From: Nevskia sp.
GTDB taxonomy: Bacteria; Pseudomonadota; Gammaproteobacteria; Nevskiales; Nevskiaceae
Reading direction: 5' to 3'
Length of the DNA: 64,000 nucleotides
Assembly (NCBI GenBank): GCA_021732745.1
Contig: JAKFUK010000003.1
Location: 186,001 to 250,000, forward strand
Below are positions 27,035 through 34,839 of this stretch, piece after piece. Made by a program: the position numbers and the translations under genes. Position 1 is the stretch's first letter; every line of letters begins with the position of its first letter. A model generated the notes under the pieces. The model saw nothing but the letters and a program-made list of their open reading frames with translations, was not told where the DNA came from and searched no databases.

Positions 27035-27081
27035 ACACACCATGTTGGGGTTGACCGCAGTTCCAACCCCTATATATTGAG
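27035..27081 (+). promoter_or_regulatory. Pair of NrdR-like boxes in the nrdA promoter
   Basis: Box 1 ACACACCATGTTGGGG (27035-27050) and box 2 ACCCCTATATATTGAG (27066-27081) lie 31 bp apart, three helical turns. NrdR boxes come in tandem with this spacing over ribonucleotide-reductase promoters. Box 2 is close to the ATAT-centred consensus; box 1 is weaker. nrdR itself is not in the window. Confidence 0.6.
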
Positions 27082-27154
27082 AGCCCCATCATTGGGGAGG
27101 TCGCAACGACCCACCGCCGCCCTGGCCCTTTTTCTCGGGGAGAATCCGAAAATC

Positions 27155-30106
27155 ATGCAAACGCAGAATGTCACCGCGCCGCCTGCGCGCGCCACCCTTC
27201 CCAGCGCCGACAAGGCCTCGCCAGCCGCCAGCGCCGCCGAACTGGCCGCCACCGCGCCCGGCGCGCTGAAGGTGATCCGTCGCAACGGCAAGCTGACCAA
27301 TTTCGACGCCAGCAAGATCGCCATCGCTTTGACCAAGGCGTTCCTCGCCGTTGAAGGCGGCCAGGCTGCGGCCAGCGCCCGGGTGCGCGACAAGGTCGCT
27401 GAACTGACCGCCTCGATCGTGCAGAGCCTGACCCGCCATCTGTCGAGCGGCGGCACGCTGCATATCGAAGACATCCAGGACCAGGTCGAACTCGGTCTCA
27501 TGCGTGCCGGCGAGCACAAGGTGGCCCGCGACTACGTGCTGTACCGCGAAGAGCGCGCCCGCGCCCGCGCCGCCGAAGTGGCCGCCCGCACCGTGCACAT
27601 CGACGCGCCAGCCCTGAACGTCAAGATGGACGACGGCCGCCTGCTGCCGCTCGACCAGGTCCGCCTGCAGCGCGTGGTGTCGGAAGCCTGCGCCGGCTTG
27701 AGCGGTGTCGATGGTGCCGAAGTCCTGGCCTCCGCCGTGCGCGATCTCTACGAAGGCATCTCCGAAACTGAGCTGAGCCAGGCGCTGACCCTGGCCGCCC
27801 GCGCCCGCATCGAAAAGGAGCCGAACTACACCTACGTGTCGGCGCGCCTGCTCTGCGATTCCATGCGCCACGAAGCGCTGATCTTCCTCGGCATGCCGGA
27901 TTCCCGGCCCACCTTCGTGGACATGAAGGCGATCTACGGCGACTACTTCCGCGCCTTCATCCACAAGGCCGCGGAACTGGAACTGGTGGATTCCAAGCTC
28001 TGCCTGTTCGATCTCGACAAGCTCGGCGCGGCACTCTTGCCGGAGCGCGACGCCAAGTTCGACTACCTCGGCCTGCAGACCCTGTACGACCGCTACTTCA
28101 TCCACAGCAACAAGACCCGCTTCGAGCTGCCGCAGGCTTTCTTCATGCGCGTGGCGATGGGTCTGGCGATGAACGAGATCGACCGCGAAGCCCGCGCGAT
28201 CGAGTTCTACACGCTGATGTCGAGCTTCGACTTCATGTCGTCGACGCCCACCCTGTTCAACTCCGGCACGCTGCGTCCGCAGCTTTCAAGCTGCTACCTG
28301 ACGCAAGTCCCGGACGATCTGCACGGCATCTTCAACGCCATCCACGACAACGCGATGCTGTCCAAGTTTGCCGGGGGTCTGGGCAATGACTGGACGCCGG
28401 TGCGCGGCATGGGCGGCTGGATCAAGGGCACGAACGGGAAATCGAACGGCGTGGTGCCGTTCCTGAAGGTCGCCAACGACACCGCAGTCGCCGTCAATCA
28501 GGGCGGCAAGCGCAAGGGCGCGGTCTGCGCCTACCTGGAAACCTGGCACCGCGACATCGAGGAATTCCTCGACCTGCGCAAGAACACCGGTGACGACCGT
28601 CGCCGCACCCATGACATGAACACCGCGAACTGGGTGCCGGACCTGTTCCTGAAGCGGGTCATGGAAGAAGGCCAGTGGACGCTGTTCAGCCCGGAAGAAA
28701 CGCCGGACCTGCACGAGCTGTACGGCAAGCCGTTCGAGGCGCGTTACGCCGAGTACGAAGCGCTGGCCGATCAGGGCCGGATCAAGAACTTCAAGCGTAT
28801 TCCGGCGCTGAATCTGTGGCGCAAGATGCTCTCGATGCTGTTCGAGACCGGCCACCCCTGGATCACCTTCAAGGACCCCTGCAACCTGCGTTCGCCGCAG
28901 CAGCATGTGGGTGTCGTGCACTCGTCGAACCTGTGCACCGAAATCACGCTGAACACCAAGGCCAATCAGGAAATCGCGGTCTGCAACTTGGGCTCGGTCA
29001 ACCTGCCGGCGCACATCGTGGACGGCAAGCTGGACGTGGCGAAGCTGGAACGCACCATCACCACCGCGATGCGCATGCTCGACAACGTCATCGAGTACAA
29101 CTACTACTCGGTGGCGACCGCGCGCAATTCCAACCTGCGCCATCGCCCGGTGGGCCTCGGCGTGATGGGCTTCAACGATGCGCTGTTCAAGCTGCGCATT
29201 CCGTACGAATCGAATGAAGCGATCGACTTCGCCGATCGTTCGATGGAAGCGATCAGCTACTACGCGATCAAGGCTTCCGCCGATCTGGCGGTGGAGCGCG
29301 GTGCCTACGCCAGCTTCAAGGGTTCGCTGTGGGATCAGGGCGTGCTGCCGCTGGATTCGATCAAGCTGCTGGCGGATTCGCGTGGCCCGTACCTGAAGCA
29401 GGACACGAGCGAATCCGGTGCTTTCGACTGGACCAGCCTGCGCAACCAGATCCGGGTCACCGGCATCCGCAATTCGAACACCATGGCGATTGCGCCGACC
29501 GCCACCATCGCCAACATCACCGGCGTGTCGCAGTCGATCGAGCCGGTGTACCAGAACCTGTACGTCAAATCGAACCTGTCGGGCGACTTCACGGTGGTCA
29601 ACGAGTACCTCGCCAACGATCTGAAATCATTGGATTTGTGGGACGAAGTCATGGTCCACGATCTCAAGTATTTCGACGGCAGCGTGCAGAAGATCGACCG
29701 CATCCCGGCCGAGATCAAGCTGCTTTACAAGTGCGCGTTCGAGATCGACGCCAAGGTGCTGGTCGACGCCGGCTCGCGCCGCCAGAAGTGGCTGGATCAG
29801 GCCCAGAGCCTGAACCTGTACATGGCCGCACCGAGCGGCAAGAAGCTGGACGAGCTGTATCGCCATGCCTGGCTGTCCGGCCTCAAGACCACGTACTACC
29901 TGCGCACCCTCGGTGCGACGCACGCTGAAAAGACCACCATCCAGGATGGCCGTCTGAACAACGTCGCCAAGGGTGCCGAAGGCGGCACCGCTGCTGCTGC
30001 ACCGGCACGGCAGGCTGCGAAGCCGGCGTCCTTGGCTGCTGCCAGCGAGCCGGTGACGCCGAAGGTCTGCTCGATTCTTGATCCGGACTGCGAGGCTTGT
30101 CAGTAA
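27155..30106 (+). CDS. nrdA: Class Ia ribonucleoside-diphosphate reductase, alpha subunit
   Basis: 983 residues, longer than E. coli NrdA (761) because the N-terminus holds an ATP-cone (about 55-145, LKVIRRNGKLTNFDASKI) and a second cone-like region (about 160-265), as in Pseudomonas NrdA. The catalytic barrel follows, with SSCYLTQVPDD and NLCTEITLNTKANQEIAVCNLGSVNL carrying active-site residues. The redox-shuttle cysteines end the protein (DPDCEACQ). The Ala/Pro-rich segment before that tail is a flexible linker. The start at 27155 was chosen over upstream codons that fall inside the NrdR box region. nrdB follows after 179 nt. Confidence 0.95.
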   Translation: MQTQNVTAPPARATLPSADKASPAASAAELAATAPGALKVIRRNGKLTNFDASKIAIALTKAFLAVEGGQAAASARVRDKVAELTASIVQSLTRHLSSGGTLHIEDIQDQVELGLMRAGEHKVARDYVLYREERARARAAEVAARTVHIDAPALNVKMDDGRLLPLDQVRLQRVVSEACAGLSGVDGAEVLASAVRDLYEGISETELSQALTLAARARIEKEPNYTYVSARLLCDSMRHEALIFLGMPDSRPTFVDMKAIYGDYFRAFIHKAAELELVDSKLCLFDLDKLGAALLPERDAKFDYLGLQTLYDRYFIHSNKTRFELPQAFFMRVAMGLAMNEIDREARAIEFYTLMSSFDFMSSTPTLFNSGTLRPQLSSCYLTQVPDDLHGIFNAIHDNAMLSKFAGGLGNDWTPVRGMGGWIKGTNGKSNGVVPFLKVANDTAVAVNQGGKRKGAVCAYLETWHRDIEEFLDLRKNTGDDRRRTHDMNTANWVPDLFLKRVMEEGQWTLFSPEETPDLHELYGKPFEARYAEYEALADQGRIKNFKRIPALNLWRKMLSMLFETGHPWITFKDPCNLRSPQQHVGVVHSSNLCTEITLNTKANQEIAVCNLGSVNLPAHIVDGKLDVAKLERTITTAMRMLDNVIEYNYYSVATARNSNLRHRPVGLGVMGFNDALFKLRIPYESNEAIDFADRSMEAISYYAIKASADLAVERGAYASFKGSLWDQGVLPLDSIKLLADSRGPYLKQDTSESGAFDWTSLRNQIRVTGIRNSNTMAIAPTATIANITGVSQSIEPVYQNLYVKSNLSGDFTVVNEYLANDLKSLDLWDEVMVHDLKYFDGSVQKIDRIPAEIKLLYKCAFEIDAKVLVDAGSRRQKWLDQAQSLNLYMAAPSGKKLDELYRHAWLSGLKTTYYLRTLGATHAEKTTIQDGRLNNVAKGAEGGTAAAAPARQAAKPASLAAASEPVTPKVCSILDPDCEACQ

Positions 30107-30221
30107 GCGGCCACCGCAGCGGCGGTGTCACGCCCGGCGCGAGGAAACTTGCTCCGGGCGTCGGCGTCTCTGGTACTGCATGCAACAACGCTGTCGCCGT
30201 AAAAATGAATCGTTTTGCCAC

Positions 30222-30254
30222 CTGCCGACGCTCGGCAGTTGTATAAATATACAA
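30222..30254. promoter_or_regulatory. Hairpin and AT palindrome upstream of nrdB
   Basis: CTGCCGACGCTCGGCAG (30222-30238) is a perfect 7-bp stem with a 3-nt loop. It is followed directly by TTGTATAAATATACAA, a near-perfect AT palindrome. The first could be an attenuating stem between nrdA and nrdB; the second a protein-binding site or a -10 region for a separate nrdB promoter. Function is inferred. Confidence 0.4.
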
Positions 30255-30285
30255 ATCCTACCGACCTGAATTCTGGAGAACCCCC

Positions 30286-31539
30286 ATGCTCGACTGGGAC
30301 GACGCCCCCGCAGCCCCCACCCTCACCGCGCCGGTGCCGCCGATGATCGACCCGATCGCCGCCAGCTCGCGCTTGGCCGCCACCGCTGCCCGCCCGGTCT
30401 ACGCCGCCCCGGCACCACCCGCCACGCCGCGCATCCCGGAAGCCAGCGAATTCAAGCTGACGCCGTCGCAGGCCAAGGTCGAATCCGGCGCCACCGGGCT
30501 TGAAGACATCACCATCGGTGCCCGCCGTATCCAGGTCGATGACAAGAAGATCATCAACTGCCGCGCCGACCTGAACCAGCTCGTGCCGTTCAAGTACGAA
30601 TGGGCCTGGAAAAAGTATCTCGACGCCTGCAACAACCACTGGATGCCGCAGGAAGTGAACATGAGCGCCGACATCGCGCTCTGGCAGGACCCGAACGGCC
30701 TGACCGATGACGAGCGCATGATCATCAAGCGCTCGCTCGGCTTCTTCTCGACCGCCGATTCCCTGGTGGCCAACAACCTGGTGCTCGCCGTCTACAAGCA
30801 CCTGACCAACCCCGAGTGCCGCCAGTACCTGCTGCGTCAGGCCTTCGAGGAAGCGATCCACACTCACGCCTACCAGTACTGCATCGAAAGCCTCGGGCTG
30901 GACGAAGCCGAAGTCTTCAACATGTACCGCGAAGTGCCGAGCATCCACGACAAGGCCGCGTGGAGCTTGCCGTTCACGCAGAGTCTGGCGGATGAGACCT
31001 TCCACACCGGCACCCCGGAAAACGACCAGCGCCTGCTCCGCGACCTGATCGCCTTCTACGTCGTGTTCGAAGGCATCTTCTTCTACGTCGGCTTCGTGCA
31101 GCTGCTGTCGTTTGGCCGCCGTAACAAGATGGTCGGCGTGTCCGAGCAGATCCAATACATCATGCGCGATGAGTCGATGCACATGAACTTCGGCATCGAC
31201 GTGATCAACCAGATCAAGATCGAAAACCCGCACCTGTGGACCGCCAAGTTCCAGGAAGAAATCGCCGAGATGCTGCGCGAGGCCACGGAACTCGAAATCA
31301 AGTACGCGCATGACACCATGCCGCGCGGTGTGCTGGGCCTGAACGCTTCGCAGTTCAACGAATACCTCAAGTTCGTCTGCAACCGCCGCTGCTCGCAGAT
31401 CGGCCTGAAGCAGCTCTACCCCGGTGCGGAAAACCCGTTCCCGTGGATGAGCGAGGTCATGGATCTGAAGAAGGAGAAGAACTTCTTTGAGACTCGCGTC
31501 ACTGAGTATCAGACTGGTGGGGCGCTTAGCTGGGATTGA
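30286..31539 (+). CDS. nrdB: Class Ia ribonucleoside-diphosphate reductase, beta subunit
   Basis: 417 residues, slightly longer than usual owing to an Ala/Pro-rich N-terminus (1-60). The diiron/tyrosyl-radical core is intact: EAIHTHAY at 189-196 aligns with E. coli Glu115-His118-Tyr122, so the radical Tyr196 is present. DESMHMNFG holds the later Glu and His ligands. The C-terminal TGGALSWD tail would dock on NrdA. A GGAG-type ribosome-binding site (CTGGAGAA) precedes the ATG. Confidence 0.95.
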   Translation: MLDWDDAPAAPTLTAPVPPMIDPIAASSRLAATAARPVYAAPAPPATPRIPEASEFKLTPSQAKVESGATGLEDITIGARRIQVDDKKIINCRADLNQLVPFKYEWAWKKYLDACNNHWMPQEVNMSADIALWQDPNGLTDDERMIIKRSLGFFSTADSLVANNLVLAVYKHLTNPECRQYLLRQAFEEAIHTHAYQYCIESLGLDEAEVFNMYREVPSIHDKAAWSLPFTQSLADETFHTGTPENDQRLLRDLIAFYVVFEGIFFYVGFVQLLSFGRRNKMVGVSEQIQYIMRDESMHMNFGIDVINQIKIENPHLWTAKFQEEIAEMLREATELEIKYAHDTMPRGVLGLNASQFNEYLKFVCNRRCSQIGLKQLYPGAENPFPWMSEVMDLKKEKNFFETRVTEYQTGGALSWD

Positions 31540-31584
31540 GCCTCGATAAAGACAACAGTAGCAGCAGGACATCGAGATCGATGA

Positions 31585-32046
31585 ATGCCAATACCTTTGT
31601 TAAACAGCAACGGCTTACTTCCAGATGGGACGCATGAGTGCACTGTCGAGGAAATGACGCGTACTTTCGGCCTTCAGAATCCGCGCCGAGAAGATATGTG
31701 CGGACGTTTAATTGAGTACTTCAGCGATGCGCGAAGATCACGATGTCCTGCAGTGCCATATATCGGAGGCAGCTTCGTAAGCGCAAAAGATGCGCCCGGC
31801 GATGTGGATGTCGCTCTTGATTGCTCATTCATTGATAACTGGCATAAAAATCCGATTATTGCTCGCCTAGCAAATCAGGAGGCGGCACTAAGCTGCTTTG
31901 GCATCCATATTTTTGTGGTCCCACAGCTAATCAATTCAAAAAGCAAAGATGTTCGAGAGACATTCCGTCGAGTTGGTCCGATCGAAGCCATCTCACTCGG
32001 AATTCCACCGGGCACTCGGAAAGGGTTGCTGAGGATAAAGCTATGA
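31585..32046 (+). CDS. DUF6932-like nucleotidyltransferase-fold protein of a two-gene unit
   Basis: 153 residues in a lower-GC segment unlike its neighbours. The segment GGSFVSAKDAPGDVDVALD has the GS...DxD pattern of minimal nucleotidyltransferases and resembles proteins grouped as DUF6932. The C-terminus (FRRVGPIEAISLGIPPG) is also typical of that group. An ATG 4 nt upstream is out of frame. Its stop overlaps the ATG of the next gene (ATGA), so the two are co-translated. A toxin-antitoxin-like or defence role is inference from the paired arrangement and base composition. Confidence 0.65.
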   Translation: MPIPLLNSNGLLPDGTHECTVEEMTRTFGLQNPRREDMCGRLIEYFSDARRSRCPAVPYIGGSFVSAKDAPGDVDVALDCSFIDNWHKNPIIARLANQEAALSCFGIHIFVVPQLINSKSKDVRETFRRVGPIEAISLGIPPGTRKGLLRIKL

Positions 32047-33107
32047 CGGCCACGCATTCAAAATCCAAAATGGTGGCTTCAAAACTTTGGACATCAGATC
32101 TACGGGAAACACTTAGAACGATTCATTATCAGATCGCCAATATAATCAATAATATTGCAGAGGATGATGATAGCGACGAGATAGTCGGGCTATTATGTCA
32201 GCCTTACTTTGACCGATTGGAGCGGATTTATTCTCAAGAGATGCCTCTTGCTCGCTCGATAGAAACCTCTGACATAGTTCTTCATTTTGAAGGACCCGGT
32301 GTTTCAGACTCACCGAAAGCCTCGCTAATTTCCTCTTTAATAATCGGCCTTCGAAATGAACTTTCGTCATTGTCAAATGTAATAGCAGGACATCGTTTAC
32401 CCGAACGGAAGGCAGGATTTGACTTAGATTTGGAGTTATCATCTTTCGCTCAAGGCGGTTTGTATATTGGATACGCCATAGGTAATAACGTCGGCACCAA
32501 TCCAGATCAGTCGTCATTGGACGGCTTTGACAAGAAAAATAACGAGGCGACATACCGAGCGATCGACGCAATCAACTCGATCGTCTCTTGCATGCGATAC
32601 GACTCTCGATCGTCATATGGCGATATATGCGAGCGCGTCCCCGATCCGCGAGTTAGAGATGCGGCGCTTTTGACAGTCAAGAATCTCTGCCCCACGGGTC
32701 GCCGGGGTTTGGATTCTGTTGACTTATTAGGGAAACATTTCGAATCGGCCGGACAAAGACTGCGACTGATTCCAAAGTCGCGCGAGCTTGTTGCAAACTG
32801 GCTTAATCGCCCACCAAGTTGTTACATAAATAAAACAATAAAAGGATGGATAAGAGAAATAGATCTGGATGCTCGACGCTTCGAATTGAGAAGAATTGAT
32901 GATTATCTAATCCAAGATATCCGATGCACATTCCCAGAGAAGCAAGATTCAGTAATGGCACATCTTCTGGATGCTTACGTTGAAGTGAAAGGATCGGCAG
33001 AACTAGCGGATGGAACTCCACGATTCATGACGGTAGATGAAATAAAGATTATCCGTCTACGGCCACCCATTGAATCTGTGGAACAGCTTACAATTTCGCT
33101 GCATTAG
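32043..33107 (+). CDS. Unknown protein paired with the nucleotidyltransferase-like gene
   Basis: 354 residues of no family I can name. The N-terminal half is helical (about 10-130); a middle block reads FDLDLELSSFAQGGLYIGYAIG. The C-terminal third (about 255-350) looks like a small beta-barrel (IKGWIREIDLDARRFELR...IRCTF...VEVKGSAEL). No signal peptide or membrane segment is seen, so it is cytoplasmic. GC content and codon use are clearly lower than in nrdB upstream, pointing to horizontal transfer. It is fully coupled to the preceding gene. Confidence 0.65.
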   Translation: MTATHSKSKMVASKLWTSDLRETLRTIHYQIANIINNIAEDDDSDEIVGLLCQPYFDRLERIYSQEMPLARSIETSDIVLHFEGPGVSDSPKASLISSLIIGLRNELSSLSNVIAGHRLPERKAGFDLDLELSSFAQGGLYIGYAIGNNVGTNPDQSSLDGFDKKNNEATYRAIDAINSIVSCMRYDSRSSYGDICERVPDPRVRDAALLTVKNLCPTGRRGLDSVDLLGKHFESAGQRLRLIPKSRELVANWLNRPPSCYINKTIKGWIREIDLDARRFELRRIDDYLIQDIRCTFPEKQDSVMAHLLDAYVEVKGSAELADGTPRFMTVDEIKIIRLRPPIESVEQLTISLH

Positions 33108-33117
33108 TAACGCAGAG

Positions 33118-33192
33118 GGAATTACGGTGACAGCTTACTAATTCCCTATTTTCTTCTGCCGACATCGAACTATTTCGCGCTATCGCGCGAGT
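33118..33192 (+). repeat. GGAATTACGGTGACA-type repeat, copy 1
   Basis: About 75 bp starting GGAATTACGGTGACAGCTTA, with GGGAATTA/TAATTCCC ends that pair, and ending in a CGCGC/GCGCG stem. Copies occur at 33628 and, diverged, at 34774. Such ACGGTGACA repeats are known around Y1/REP-type transposases in proteobacteria. Confidence 0.8.
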
Positions 33193-33195
33193 GCC

Positions 33196-33262
33196 GTAGC
33201 GTGCGCTCCGCGCACGATCTAGACATATGCCAATTTCCGCTCATGCGCGAAGCGAGCGCTAC
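33196..33262. repeat. REP doublet, family 1, copy 1
   Basis: GTAGCGTGCGCTCCGCGCAC starts at 33196; a diverged inverted copy ends GCGCTAC at 33262. Each unit forms a GTGCGC/GCGCAC hairpin preceded by the GTAG tetranucleotide typical of RAYT-linked REPs. Confidence 0.85.
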
Positions 33263-33305
33263 GGTGATTGGATTCAGCCGCCTTTGCTTTCGAGTCGCTA
33301 ACTCG

Positions 33306-33509
33306 ATGAACAAATCGGAATTCCGAATTGGTACAGAGTTTCTGTGTGCAGGATCGCGCTGGCGCTGCACCGACATCGGAACTCGCATCATCGCGGCGAT
33401 CAAGCTGGATCACGATGACGATCCGAGCTGGTACAACGGGCCGCCTTATGCGGTAGCAGAAGTAGTTTTCGACGAGACCGATCTAGCCGCCTGCTCGTTG
33501 ACGGCGTAG
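33306..33509 (+). CDS. Small 67-residue conserved-looking protein
   Basis: 67 residues; the core reads FRIGTEF...WRCTDIGTRIIAAIK then DDPSWYNGPPYAVAEVVFDE, dense in Trp, Pro, Tyr and Gly as expected of a folded small domain rather than a chance frame. I recall similar small uncharacterised proteobacterial proteins but cannot name a family. No Shine-Dalgarno precedes the ATG, so it may be a fragment whose upstream part was replaced by the repeat. Its TAG stop lies in the GTAG of the next REP. Confidence 0.5.
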   Translation: MNKSEFRIGTEFLCAGSRWRCTDIGTRIIAAIKLDHDDDPSWYNGPPYAVAEVVFDETDLAACSLTA

Positions 33510-33572
33510 CGTGCGCTCCGCGCACGACCTGGTTCGGATTGCATGCCAGTTCGTGCGCGAAGCGCACGCTAC
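33506..33572. repeat. REP doublet, family 1, copy 2
   Basis: GTAGCGTGCGCTCCGCGCAC starts at 33506; the inverted partner, ending AGCGCACGCTAC, is at 33551-33572. The GTAG overlaps the stop codon of the 67-residue protein. Confidence 0.9.
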
Positions 33573-33627
33573 TACATCGCGTTGTTAGCTTCGCCGAACG
33601 CGCCTTCCAGATCGCCTGTAGCCCATT

Positions 33628-33703
33628 CGGAATTACGGTGACACCTTACTAATTCCCTATTTGCTTCCAACGGCATCGAACTATTTCGCGCTATCGCGCG
33701 AGT
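33628..33703 (+). repeat. GGAATTACGGTGACA-type repeat, copy 2
   Basis: Nearly identical to the copy at 33118: it starts GGAATTACGGTGACACCTTA and ends with the CGCGCTATCGCGCGAG stem at 33703. Confidence 0.85.
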
Positions 33704-34060
33704 AACTTTCTTCGTACCGCACGAAGAAAGTCACCAAAGAAGGGCGGCCCCATCGCTGCGTCGGTTCGCGAGAAGCAAAAGCGCGAACCGATGCCCTGTG
33801 CTTCTCGGCCATGGCGGGGCTTTTCGACACGCCATCCCTGGCGTGACGAAAAGGCTTCGGCTCCTGCCTCGCCCCCTGCGGGGCCTATTCCGCCATGTCC
33901 TGCGATGCTCGGCGCGCTCAAAGGGGGATTGACGGCAAAAGCCACAGCAACCGCCACGGCGACATCAAAAACCACAGCCGGCGCGCTTCGCGCGGCGGCT
34001 GTTTGGCAGTAGGTCAGCAATCCTTTGCCGACATGGTGCTTGGCCGACCGCCCCCACCCC
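33704..34060. other. GC-rich repeat-like stretch without a convincing gene
   Basis: The stretch opens with an inverted pair (CTTTCTTCGT/ACGAAGAAAG). Open frames exist on both strands (for example 33791-34012 plus), but their translations are Ala/Thr or Ala/Val low-complexity tails without a start signal. It resembles repeated noncoding or decayed sequence seen in GC-rich proteobacteria. Confidence 0.45.
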
Positions 34061-34074
34061 AGTGACGTAGTGAC

Positions 34075-34141
34075 GTAGCGTGCGCTCCGCGCACGATCTA
34101 GACGCCAGCACACACCCTTTCGTGCGCGAAGCGCACGCTAC
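34075..34141. repeat. REP doublet, family 1, copy 3
   Basis: GTAGCGTGCGCTCCGCGCAC from 34075 and its inverted partner 34120-34141. The terminal CTAC (34138-34141), read on the minus strand as GTAG, contains the stop codon of the RAYT gene. Confidence 0.9.
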
Positions 34142-34686
34142 ATTTGATCGATGGTTTCACCGAACGCGCCTTCCAGGTCACCGGTCGCCCAATCCGCCGG
34201 CAAGCTACCCTGCCGAACAAACCGGTGAAAGCTGGAATGCGGCCAGTCGGCCACTCGTTCGACGTATCCGTGCTTGACCGGATTCCAGTGGATGTAGTCG
34301 ACATGCCGAGCGAAGTCCTGTTCGTCCCGAATCTGGTGCTCCCAGTAGCGACGCTGCCAGAGACCGATCTCGTGGCGTTTGCGTAGCGAAGCTCGGGGAG
34401 CGGCGGTGACGAGATGACGCACCGCCACGCTGGTTTGCCTCTTGATCAGGCTCCAGCGCATGGCGTAATCAGAATCCTGCGGAGGCAAGGTCCAGATCGT
34501 GTGAATGTGATCCGGCAGGATGACGATCGCGTCTATTGCAAACGGATGATCGTGCTTGACTGCTCGAAATGCTGCGCGTAGCGCGCAGAGCACGGCGAGA
34601 TCCCCCAGCAGCTTTTGTCGCTGGCTGGTGTTCACCGTGAAGAAGAAGCAACCACCCGGCATGATTGCTCGTCGGTATGTCGCCAT
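34138..34686 (-). CDS. REP-associated tyrosine transposase (RAYT)
   Basis: About 182-residue Y1-type transposase of the TnpA-REP group. The HUH metal site is PDHIHTIWTLP; the C-terminal DYIHWNPVKHGYV, with its catalytic-region Tyr, is diagnostic. Such proteins nick and join REP single strands and usually occur as one copy, not flanked by insertion-sequence ends. The ATG at 34686 matches the family start (ATYRRAIMPGGCFFFTVNT); an in-frame start 18 nt upstream is possible. REPs of family 1 lie at both ends, which marks this as their cognate enzyme (inference). Confidence 0.92.
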   Translation of the reverse strand: MATYRRAIMPGGCFFFTVNTSQRQKLLGDLAVLCALRAAFRAVKHDHPFAIDAIVILPDHIHTIWTLPPQDSDYAMRWSLIKRQTSVAVRHLVTAAPRASLRKRHEIGLWQRRYWEHQIRDEQDFARHVDYIHWNPVKHGYVERVADWPHSSFHRFVRQGSLPADWATGDLEGAFGETIDQM

Positions 34687-34731
34687 ACTGAGGCCCTCTC
34701 GCATCCTTGCGCGAGCTCAAATGTAAGGGGT

Positions 34732-34753
34732 TCGTGCGCGAAGCGCACGCTAC
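34732..34753. repeat. Single REP, family 1, upstream of the RAYT gene
   Basis: TCGTGCGCGAAGCGCACGCT then AC: the minus-strand form of the family 1 REP, 45 nt before the RAYT start. Confidence 0.88.
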
Positions 34754-34773
34754 CTGTCTATCAAAACAGCAGA

Positions 34774-34835
34774 ATTACGAATTACGGTGACAGCTTACGA
34801 ATTCCCCATTCGCTTCCGACGGCATCGAACTACTT
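34774..34835 (+). repeat. GGAATTACGGTGACA-type repeat, copy 3 (diverged)
   Basis: GAATTACGGTGACAGCTTAC then GAATTCCCCATT and GACGGCATCGAACTA match the other two copies, but the terminal CGCGC stem is lost. It abuts the stop of the next minus-strand gene. Confidence 0.75.
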
Positions 34836-34839
34836 CACT

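Noticed and set aside
33691..34113. Minus-strand open frame of 140 codons
   Set aside because: Runs through repeat sequence and a REP, with an AVAVAVAFAV low-complexity core and no ribosome-binding site.
33196..34141. Regularly spaced palindromes considered as a CRISPR array
   Set aside because: Units are inverted pairs with a GTAG head beside a RAYT, the spacing is uneven and no cas gene is present.
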